NCBI GenBank assembly: GCA_023101725.1
Contig: JALJCO010003457.1
Location: 215,477 to 279,476 of the forward strand
DNA length: 64,000 nucleotides
From: Atherinomorus stipes
Lineage: Eukaryota; Chordata; Actinopteri; Atheriniformes; Atherinidae
Direction of reading: 5' to 3'
Shown here one piece after another: positions 22,001-34,000 of the stretch (its first letter is position 1; every line of letters starts with the position of its first letter). The notes below the pieces were generated by a model, which saw nothing but the letters and a program-made list of their open reading frames with translations, searched no databases and was not told the origin of the DNA. Position numbers and translations under genes: made by a program.

Positions 22001-25000
22001 AAACCTAACTGAAGAAAACACAGACAAATTGAAGTGATTGTCCAATAAGATCCAACTGTATCTGTAAGCACTTTAAAACCGAATCAGAACTGCACAAAAT
22101 CCTAATTAAAGACATAAAAAATAGTATAACAAATGTCATTAAGCATAAAATAACAGACAAGATTAAAAAAAAAAAAACATTATTACAAACAGACTAATTT
22201 AGAAACTATTAAATCAATATTGTAATTTACTTTTATGAGGGGAATAATTGCAGTTTTGCAGACAATGTGATTTTTTTTTTTTTTTTTTTTTTAAGGAATC
22301 AAACTCAAATTAAATATTCCTATTTGGGCACAAGAGAAGAGGAAAAAGCAAAAGTAGAATTAGGACAAGCAGCCGTCTCCAAAGCAGACGGGGTTGGCTC
22401 AGATAACTGTCAAAGTCGTCCAGAAACATGCTGTGCTAACAAAGCTCCTGAGAAATGCGATGAGTCCCTAAATCAGACGGGATAAGAAAGTGTGCAAAAA
22501 AAGGTTATTTTTAGGAGAAAAGTTTTCACGGTGGTTTTTTTAGAAGGCTTTATGGGTCGTTTGGTCGTCATTAGAGGAATTGTAACTAATGACACATCTA
22601 CAAATGTGTTGATAATTATCACATCAGTAGACTTGAGATTGACATGATAATGATATGTCATTAAAGTCATCATCTGTCATCATAATGACTCAATCATAGG
22701 AAAAGAAACTTTAAGGAGACATGCTGTCATTTTGTTGCACAATGTTGGACGCAAAGTGTTTCACACAGTCCGATACAAGGCGCTTGCTCTTTGTGTACAG
22801 AGCAACATACACATCAAAGACCCCCCCCCTCTCCCCTGTTCCCCGACAAAAAAAAAAAAAAAGAATCATCATTTACAACTCACCCCCAAGGGGGTAAATG
22901 AATAAACATTCTCTCTGCCAGGAAAGGAAATCACAGCTAATGATTGTCTGCCAGGAGCAATGAGAGATCCCATTAGATGCTTCTCTCTTTCTCTTAATCT
23001 CAAGCAGAGATGATGTCAGGAGGACTTCACGTCAATCATCTTTATAAATGTCTTTTTATATAAAACATATACAGTGAATAACTGCTTGTGCTCTCTCTGC
23101 AGGTTGGCTGCAAGGTCTTGCACTTCTTCCACATGTATATGTTGGGCTGCAATTATTTCTGGATGCTCTGTGAAGGCATCTACCTGCACACACTCATTGT
23201 GGTGGCTGTGTTTGCAGAGGAGCAGCATCTGCACTGGTACTACCTCCTGGGCTGGGGTGAGTAATTAGCAGGTGTTCTTTTTATTACCGTTTGCACGATG
23301 TGTTTAGTGACGTGTCTTTTACAACTGATTTTCTCCTTACTGGACTCAATCACAGTTTGAAAACTTACATTTAGAAAAGTAATTAAACAAGATGGATAAT
23401 CGTTGCAGCCACCAGATTCTTGCACAGTGCGTCAGTGTGGACATGCTGACAGGTTTATTAGTTCTCCTGTGGTTTTGTGTTGCTCTTGTACTGTAAATCA
23501 ACCTGTTCGAAGCAGAAATGATGAACAGTCAGTAAAACAAGGGATGCAACTTTTAATTGATGCTCATCATTAAAAATGTTAGTATAACCTTCAGTCTTGC
23601 CCTTCTATCTGCGTGGATGGAGGAAAGCCAGTTTGTCTGGTCTATCTGTAGCTGATATGTAAAAACAAGATTTTTGTTTATAGATATTTGTGTTTGCACC
23701 CAGAAAGAAAGAAATATCTGAGCTTTGTCTCGACTGGGTGAATTAAAGCTCTAATGTTAGATTAGACAGAATTTAACTTTACAGCCTGATGAAATATTAA
23801 CCATCAGGCTGTGTTGTTGTTCACTAACGAAATTTCTAGAAATGAAAATGTCTCTCCAAGACGAAACTGTTTATTTTCCTGAGGAAGTTTAAAACCAACA
23901 CAGCTAACTGCGCTTTTTACTGTTGCGTGAATGACAAATTAATTTCACCTCACATGGCTGCTGTCTTTTCCCGCTCAAGGTTTTCCTCTCGTGCCCGTGT
24001 CCATCCACGCCGTGGCGAGGAAAAAGTATTTTGACGACAAGTGAGTAACGCTCCAGAAACTCTTCTAAATAAACAGAAGATGTTGACACATGTGCTGAAC
24101 TGTGTGTGGTAGAGCGAGAGCGTGCTGATCTGCACGTGTGTTTTCGTATGCGTGTGTGTTTTTGGTGGCAGGCGGTTCTGACTGATATGTTTTTCCCTCT
24201 GTAGCTGTTGGATGAGTGTGGAGACCCATCTGCTCTACGCAGTTCATGGACCTATAGTTGCAGCACTTCTTGTAAGTCTGCCAGCTCACGACTTTAATGT
24301 TCAAAGAATAAAAAGATGAATTACATACAAAAATATAGTCATTATTCACAATTTTCCTAAGTTTTTAATGCACAGAGATGCGTTTTTCACGTACGAGCCG
24401 ACTCTGAGAGACGATTCTTTGCAGTGAAGAAGAAGAGCTAATTCCTGTCAGACAGAGCCAAATCTTTGGAAGGGGTGGAACTTTATTTTGATTGGACATC
24501 ATGCAACCAATTAAATGCAAATATAGACTAGGATCAAACCACTATGTTAAGAAGAAATGGGGGCAGCCATTCAGAAGACAAGGCGTGTAGTGGTACAGGC
24601 AAGCTGCAAACTCTGGCGGAGAAAAGTGAAGCCAAAAGTGAAGTGCAAAAAATTGCACTCTTCATCCAGAGTTCACAGTGGAAATGTTTACAGCCTGGTT
24701 CAAAAAAACATTTAAGGTTAAATCAGTGATTCTCAAACTTTTTTTTGCAGGGCCCCCCTTTCATTGGAAATAATAATGTCAAGCCCCCCCATCCCACCAC
24801 CGCTACCTCATGTACCCAAACATTTACCATGAAATACATAAAAAAATGCACTGCATTTGAGGTGAGGGGAAAGCCTATTGAGTCATCATTATTTTTTCAT
24901 TAGTACTTTTAAGAATATGCCCATTTTTTGTTAGAAGTACAAAAACTAGGCTTGGCCGGGCCCACCCTGACAGAGCCCTGAGCCCCCCTGGGGGGCCTGC

Positions 25001-28000
25001 CCCCCAGTTTGAGAACCACTGGGTTAAATAGTCAAGTCTACCAACTGTAAGGGGGATAATTCTTTTATAACTTATCCTTTTAGATGGTTTTTCATCTTGA
25101 AATTACGTATAATAAGGGGGCGTGTCCTTTTGATTGACAGGCGACAGATTGGCTGTCAGCGCTAGCGCTGGGGGCTAGTGACTTGCTCCTCACTTGCTCC
25201 AGGGAAGGCCTTAGCTACCAGAGGAGTAGCACAACCACAGTTTTTTGCCAGCTTACAACGTGTCTTAGCTTTAGCCAGCCTACTTCCGTTAGCTTTGGGT
25301 TAGCTTGGTTAGCTCTTAGCTAACACACACAGCCTCACAGCCCCAGTCTGAGCTCCACCTCTCTGCCCATTTTTGTATTTTCCAAGAGTGACGAGACTCG
25401 TAATGCGGGACATGGGAACCACTGAGCTTCAATTCAGCTCTTCAGAAATCTAATGGTGTGTCCAGTAATTAAACCCCCTGTGGAGGGGGTTCCAAACTCT
25501 GGTCCCCAAGGGCCAGTATCCTTTCCCTGCTGCAACACACTTGATTCAAATCAATGGGTAATTAGCAAACTTGTGCAGAGCTTGATGTCAAGCATTAAGT
25601 CTGAGGGGCCGTTCACACGAGGACGATTGCGGGTAAAAACGACAAAATATTTAATCAGAAGAGCCTTTCGTTCACACGGCAACGGCATTATTCTGGGTTG
25701 AAAACGCAAATATCTGAAGACTCATTTCAAAGTGGAATTCCTGAGGACGCAACGCTGTTGCGCCCTCGTCTGCACGGTCCAAAACGCAGAAATGATGGTG
25801 GACCTACAGACCTGCTGACACCATGCTCACGTCGCATGCGCGTGATGTCGCATTATACAGGAAAAACAACGTCGTTTGGAAAAGTAATTCTACCTCCTCA
25901 TCTGTCCACACAAATAAGCTATTGTTCCTCCTCGCCGCCGCCATAGTTGTTTTGATTTTTAAGCGAACAGAGACGAACGATTGTACGTATGCGCGCGGAC
26001 ATGGTGGAGTTCTGTCACAGCACCACCTAAAGGCCCGGTGTGCATATCCAATCATATTCCATACACACTTGCGTCCTCGTATGCATGCAGATTTCTTCAT
26101 GATGATGCTCGTATAAACGTGGATAAATGGATAAAGACGAGGCGCCACTATTGCGTCTTCTCTTCTGATCGTCTCCGTGTGAACGTAGCCTAAGTCAGGT
26201 GTGTTGCAGCAAGGAAACTCCTAATGCTGCACCTGCAGAATACCGGTCCCTGATGATCGGAGTGGTCTGTGGGTACAACCAGGTACCCAGAGAGCGATGA
26301 GGAGACAGATTTAAATAACGTGTGTTTGGAAAAAGTGGAGAAATTAAAGTAAGAAATTTGTAAATTTAAAGTGTCAATGTTGAGTGCTTGGTGTGGTTCT
26401 GCATTTAGCTGTTCTTTTGAAGTTTTGATTAAAATATTAAACATTAATTTGTTTTAATGGCTAAAAAGCACAAAAATGAAGCTTTTATGATAGAAAATTT
26501 AAATAAAGAATTGCTCAACAACATAGAAACCACTCATAATTGCTACATTACACTAAAATAGAAGTCCAGATAACCGAGTCTTTGAAGGGAGCGGAGTCCA
26601 AGGAGCCAAATCAAAGACGCACACTTCCCATGACTAACACAGACTAATCATTGTTTGCTTTCTGCAGGTGAACCTGTTTTTCCTATTAAATATCATAAGA
26701 GTTTTAGTTACCAAGTTGAGAGACACACACCGGGCAGAGTCCAACATGTACATGAAGGCAGTGAGAGCCACCCTGATCCTGGTGCCCCTGCTGGGAATAC
26801 AGTTTGTCATCTTTCCCTGGAGGCCAGAGAACCTGCTGGCTGGTGAAGTCTACGAGTATGTCATGCACATACTCATGCACTACCAGGTGGGTACTGAACT
26901 ACAGAATTGATTTAGATTCTCATTAAATTTGCACAGTAGGTGGTCGGCTCAAAAGTAATTCAACAGTGCATTATGAAATAGGATAGTGCTGCTTCACTGC
27001 TCCATAGATTGAAGCATTTTGTGGCTCTGATGAAAATTTGTATCTGAAGTAAAAAAAAGAATATTCAAAACATTGTAATCCAATGTGCTGGTAAAATAGA
27101 AAGTAGCACTTTAACTTCAGAGCTGAAACCTCAGAGAGCATCCAGAGTAAAAACCGTTAGCCAGCAATTGAAAGTGATTTGTGTACAGGTAATTCTCATT
27201 GCGTTACCTTTTAAAGAACCAGTTTAGCAGCAAAAGCTCACCTGGTCACTGTCTGAGTTATAGCATGGTAGTTCTAATGTTCTACTAAAGCCATGTTATT
27301 TTCTCTCCTTGCAAAATGTTGTTTTCCAAACTTAATGCTAGAAACCACATAAAACAATAATTGCTTGTTTGCTTTTTTTTAGGGATTACTGGTGGCAACG
27401 ATATTCTGTTTCTTCAATGGAGAGGTAAGAGCTGTTCATGCATTTACACATTATTTTAGGAAGCTTTTAACTCTTTGGAGAATTAGATGAGATGATTGGA
27501 ACAATTCACATCTGTAAGCTAAAAATAGAGGTAGATGTTAAGGAAAGTTGAGGGGGAGGACAAACAGGCATGTGGCAAACAAAAGGCGAGTCTTTATGAG
27601 GCTCAACTGTGCAAAACTCCTGAAAATCGTAAACTAAGGCGGGCAGATGAAAAAGATTCCAAACATAACCAAATAAGACAGAGGAGATGAACTGCCAAGG
27701 GACACAGACAAGGATCACAGGCAGTAAAAACAGACAATCTGACAGGAAACAAGGAGCGAGATAATATACCGCAGTCCCATGAAAGTTTATATAATTCACA
27801 AATCTTAATCTATTGATTTGTGTTGAGAAACAAAGTATTCTTTTCTTCTTGCTGCACCTGGATCCAAAATCAATTTCAGAAAAAATACAGCCTCAGTGCA
27901 TTTCATGAAACTGTCAGAAATGGAGCCATTATTGAATTAAACAAGTGAAAAAAGTCTGTTTAGGGGAACAATGTGTTTGTTGTGGAATCAATGGCGCGAC

Positions 28001-31000
28001 TGTCAACTTGGAGATATAAGTTCATTGTCTATCTACCTCAGTGCTTTTAAAAGGGTTTTTGTTGGAAATTTCATTTTTGATTTGCTGTTTTACACCAAGT
28101 ACATCCTCCATATGATGCCAAAACAACTTTGACCAGTCAGGGCCTGAACAAAGAGTAAACCATACACCAGAGCCAGGACCAGCATTTGGGATATTTGTGG
28201 ATTTGGCTTGTTTTCCACAAATGTCATCAGATCAAGTGTTAAAGCAGCATCGTCAGTGGTTTTAATGATATGGCTGATCCGGATGCTTCTGCTTTAAGTC
28301 CATGTTTGGTTAGTTTTAGATTTAAGACGATTGATCAAACATCACAGCTTGAGTTAAAACAGACTCTCTTAAAATCCTGTGTTTAACTCATCTTTTATAG
28401 GTGGATGAGTCCCTTCAGTAGAAGCCATAATATTGGGTGCAGATATGAAAAAACAAACAAACGAACAAACAAGAAAAAATATGTACAATTTATCAGCCAA
28501 AGCAGAAGGACTTTCCTTTTGTGGCTTGTCAAACACACCAAAATGTATAATAGCTACACTGCAAAACTTATTCGTTTTTACAGAAACAGCTCAAAAATTG
28601 TAAATTTAATACGCACTAAAGAAAAAGGAACCTGTTGGATTTACTTAACACAATTGTGGACATTGGTTGCACACAGTTGATTTGATTTTGCAGCAACTGT
28701 AAAAAAACTGAGTTAGAGGTTAACACAAGTTATTCATATTCAATAAACATATGTATTTCATGTTGATACAGTGTGATTGAATCAAGTTTTGATTAAATAA
28801 TTTGAGCTCTTTGAACATTTTAAACCTTCACAACTTTATCACTTTATCCAATGACTTTTACTCCAACACCATTTGGTCATTTAAACACAACACATTATTT
28901 TCAATAAGGTGCTCCAGTTGAGGGCCATGATCCTTCGGGTTTTCTATGCTTCCTTACCCCAACACACCTGAATCAAATTAGTGAGTCATTGTGCAGATCT
29001 TCATGGGCCGATTAATTAATCTAGTTTGAGACAGGTGTGTTGGAGCAGGGAGCATTGATTACCTGCAGAACAGTAGCCTCTAACCCTGTTTTCACACCGG
29101 ACGCAAATAAATTTGCGCGAATGAATTACGTGTTAAGTCAATGTACAGACACGCGTTTGCTTGGGGCGGCACGTTTGACGCAAATATGCGGCACAACAAG
29201 CCCCAAACGCACATCTTACTAAAATGAATGTAGTGTTTTACTCGCGCGAATGAGGCATCCTACTCACGCGAATAGAACGTATTTCGCCTCTTCGCTCAAG
29301 TTGAAAAAAATTGAACTCGAGCGTTTTATACATGCGAACAATACGAGCCCCGTCACTGAAAATGAATGAGACGTGACGTGAACGGACCGGCGGTCTGCAG
29401 CTCGCTGCTCTCTTCTATAGTAAGAAGGGAAAAGTCTTCTCACAGATAAAATCACAAAGTGCTGCACACAGACAAAACCTCATTAAACTGCAGCTGCAGA
29501 TCTCTGCAGCCAGTGTTTAACGGGATGAAACCTCACAACACCTACTGTACACTCTGCAACGAGAACAGAGCGCCTGTAGTGCCCGGATAAATATGCAGCT
29601 CTGTCCTCACTACATAAATAAATTGAGGTTGTTTGTTATTAAATGTCAATATTATTCAATATGAGTCTGTGCTCAGACTAGTGTAGTATTCAGTTTGGTC
29701 ACTAGATGACACTCCAGCACCAGGAGTTCAGCTTCAGCTGATGTAAACAAACATTCGCTCTGTGTTGTGATCCAAAGGATGAAAACAGCGCAAAAGCGAT
29801 CAGTTACGAGTTACGTTGAATCAGCTGGTTAAATTTTGAGAGGTGGAGGCAAGGAGACGGCAGAGACTCTTAACTGAGCTACAATAGCTAGCGACAGCAG
29901 CCACATTCTTTTGCTGTTGTTGGAAGTTGTTGGAAGTTTTGCTGGAAGCGCTAGCTAACTGCAGCTAGCTTATTCACCGAAGGCAGATGGACAGATGTTC
30001 AGCAGCCGGAATACAGCGCCTGTAGTTTGTATCCTGGAGGGATATGCAGCACCGATCCTCCCCGACAGATCATCAAATTGGGGTCGGGAAATCCCGCCAT
30101 CCAGAAGTAACTCCTGGATCAGGTGATGACATTCACTGAGTTCTGAGCACCTCTGGAGAATCTGGTGAACCCAAACACGATGATGTCTGCGGTTCTCTGA
30201 CTTCCAAAGCAGGTACAACGCAACAACTCTCTCAAAGTACTCAAAATAACCGGGTTCTGCCCTGTTCGCCTGACTGAGGTGACTGACATGCTACAAACCA
30301 CCATTCCCCACTTCAGAAAGTTCAACCTTACATGCAAATGAAGCATCTTATTCACGCGTATCATATGCTTCATTTGCTCCATTCACTCGAAAAAAACGCC
30401 CGAATCAAGTGAGTTAAACATCCATCATTCACGCGTTGAAATCTAGGCGTGTATGCAAATGGAGGCGTCCGCTGTGAACACAGGGTAAGGCAGGGGCGCC
30501 CAAGTTCGGTCCTCGAGAGCTACTGTCTTGCAATTTTTAGAACATACTCTCTCCAGAACAACTAAATCAAGTGGCTAATTCCCGAATGCACATGTCATTC
30601 AACTCTGCAGAGGCTGGTAACGAGCCATTTATGTGATTCAGGTGTGTTGGAGAAGGGATGCAACCAAAATGTGCAGGATAGTTGCTCTCGAGGACTGGAC
30701 TTTGGTATCCCTGCTCTAAGGGCTGATGCTGGACACCCCTTCATTACATGGGAGTGTGACTTATTCAAACATGTCACTTATCACATTTCTACACCAATGG
30801 TTAACTCATTCACTGCCATTGACGTTTATAGCCATATACAGCAAGGGAAATAGTATTGAACATGTCAACATTTTTCTTCCAAAATATATTTGTAGTAGAG
30901 CTATTGACCTGAACACAATCTGGTGACAATCTGGCGATATCTGGTAAAAATTGTGATACTTTTTTGCCCCGCTGTATACGGCTATAGACGTCAATGGCAG

Positions 31001-34000
31001 TGAATGAGTTAATATGCAGGGGGAGTAATGCCCAAAATATGAGTATTTCACTGGCATGCACACAGACTCTGGGTATCATTGAATGTTTTGTATATCAGAT
31101 GGGGATGGACTCCTGGGATTACATGGACATTTATGCTGCCTTCATGTGGTATGGGAAAAATGATCCTTTCTACTTGTTAAATGGAAATTACCAGTGCGTT
31201 GTGTTCAAGTGTTTTGTTGTCGTAATGGGTTCGGGTATCGTATTGCTTCCCATTCAGGATACTTTCATTGCTCTACGCCATGTTGAAAGGTCAAAGTTTA
31301 CTTCATCTCGGCAACTCGGGCATCATAAAATTTTTCCAGTTTTCCAGTTGAAATTACGACATGAGTGGGTGTTCAAGTGCAATTTTAATGTCGGACTTTG
31401 GTATTTACCATAAATACGGTACCACATGAAGGCAGCATTAAATCATGATGGGAAATATGTGAACAAGCCCATCTACCAGGAACCAATCACAGCAACAGCT
31501 ACAATATCAACTTGAAAAATTATATTTGGTTGCAGTTTGTATGTGTGTTGTCTTTCTAACTCTGGCTTTATTGTTATTTAATTGTGTTGTATGCAGCGTG
31601 TTATTGACTCTGATAGAAAAGAATGAATTTATTTGAATATTGAACATAATTAAAAGAACTTAGCCTTATATTTATTTGAGTTTAAAATCTGTTTTCCCTG
31701 GCTCAGTGGTACATTTTCACTTTAGGCACCCCTGCCATGGAAAATGAGTTGAGAAATGAACAAACAGGCAGTTTTACTTTTTCCAGTGAGCATTATCACC
31801 ACCTATCTTGACAAATAATAGTGCTTTCTGGCTAAAGGTGGCTTAACACAAGGACAGCTTAGGCAGGGTTTGAACCCCAGCCTTCTGCATTAGAGTTGTG
31901 CATGCTTACCAGTCAGCCAAAGGGACATCTCTGTGGCCAGGCCAAGTGGTGTACTATAGGTAGTGCACAAACATGATGAAACTGTGTTCAGTTTTTCTAT
32001 TGAAACCTTTTTATCAACATAATTCTATCTAGCACATGCAGTATTCTTTCTAAACATGTAAAATAAATGTGATGAATTCATGTTTACAGAGGGAACCTAC
32101 AGAAATTCTGTAAAAATGGTTAAATGTATTACAGTAAATCTAAAGACCTGGAATCCCCCTTTTTTTTAGTGCACATTTTGGGCCACAAAATCCTTGCATG
32201 TCTCCATTTTGCACAACTTTGGTGTTCACATGTTCATAAATTCTGAACTGCTGCATTTTCAAGGCTGCAAAAAATCAGATATTGTTGTTTGCAATTCAAA
32301 TGAAACTGTAAATCACACTTTTACATCCTCCTAAAAATGTGCAAGGTGGCAGAAGGGAGTCAAAAATGGTGTTACACCTCAAACATTCATGTATGAGAAC
32401 CACATTTAACTCTTATGTGACCCAAAACTAAAATATGGTCCACAAGTTGTACAAATCTTGGAAAAGAAGTGAAACATTTTCAAAATGCCGAATTGTTCTT
32501 TAGCAAACATGCACCCTGGTGCCATGTTTGACAGACTATTGTTGTGTTTTTGATGGAGCAATTGCCCTTTTATAAAGGTCAACCTGCACATGTTACACTG
32601 GGAGCTGCTCAGTCATGGAGCAGTAAAGCCGCTCATTGCTTGTGGCATTATGTATGCGGCATCATACTCTATCAGGTAAAACATGTTTCAGATTACACTC
32701 TTTTCGGTCACATCTCTTCAACATACATCTTCACCTGACAGCACATCAGGAAATGACCCATGAATATCAGACTTTGTTTTGCTGCTTCAGTTGTCATTTG
32801 TTACGTTCTGACAGCTTACAGTATATGGCCGTCCAAATTGAACCGCCGTGTTTATCCTGATGCTGCAGCAGTGAAAAAGCTGAAGGGTCATGTCAGGTGA
32901 GGAGAAAGACATGTTGAATGAACAACTGTGCGGTTGCCAGGCTCAGCGGGAAATTGACTCCTTTCAAGTCCTTCTGTCAGCTTTTCTAAATCTGTCTGCA
33001 GCTGTCTGACTGCAATCATCCTGAACTGGATTCAAACACTTCACCAAACCAACAGGCTAGATTTCCACAAAGCCTGTTTCTGAGGTTAATGAAGTTGCTG
33101 AAACCTCTTGGCTCTTCAGCATCATTGCATAAAAGATGATTTGATATTTAAGGTCTCCACAAAGATTATCTGCTGTTAGTTTGATTTAAATCTTTTTAGC
33201 AGCTTGGTTGGATCTGGGGCAGCTTAAGTGGCGCAGACAGGTTGGGTTTTTAAACACAACTTGTTTTTTTCTTCATTTGTGACATTAGCTAAATAAAAAG
33301 CCCTATAACCCGAAGACAAAAGGAAGTTATGATGTATTTTGTTGGACGAGAAGACAAGGCTACAGGTGCATGAATTGAGAGGGCAACATACCTTCAGCCT
33401 AGAAAATAGGGGAGCTCTTATCTCATTCATGAGCGGCCAGGGGGATAATTTAAAAACAATTAAATGACTTGTGGAATACAATCAGTGCATAGGGCATATG
33501 TTTAAAGGGCAAAACACACAAACTATCACAAAAGAATGAGATGGTATGCTGCTTTACAAGCATAATGACCAATTCATGCTCCCTTAATCAGGACACGGGT
33601 TCCTGGAGCTGGGTTCAATTGAGGTTTTTAATTTCAAGGCCACACTGCACAGGCCTGCCTTGTCTCTTCAAAGGCTCCATTGTGAGGATGGGTCAGTGAG
33701 AGAAACAGCTCTCAAGTTGTATTTGTGACATCAACCAAGACTTCCTGCATGGAAGCTGTAAGCCTCAGCTGCTCTTTTGTCTCATTAATGACAATTAGTG
33801 GCTTCATTTATATCATTGGATTGTTGTGTGTTAATGAGCCCACAATAATTATACCACTGTTAGGGGGTCACAGAATAAGCTGGTTAACATGCACTGCAGC
33901 AAAGGTTACAGCTCTGGTATGGTGTTTAATTAGTCTGAAACCACCACATTCAAACCAGGCATGTGCATGCATAATGCACATATCGTTCAGCAAGAAACCA

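Noticed and set aside
25804..26148. 114-codon minus frame considered as a transposase
   Set aside because: Lies in a TIR element but shows no catalytic or DNA-binding motif, and frames overlap on the other strand.
30994..31413. 139-codon open frame on the + strand
   Set aside because: It spans the end of a TTAA MITE and most of a Harbinger-type MITE, so it is repeat sequence.
31853..31930. Possible functional tRNA gene on the minus strand
   Set aside because: A- and B-box-like motifs exist but no acceptor stem can be paired; kept only as a tRNA-like remnant.
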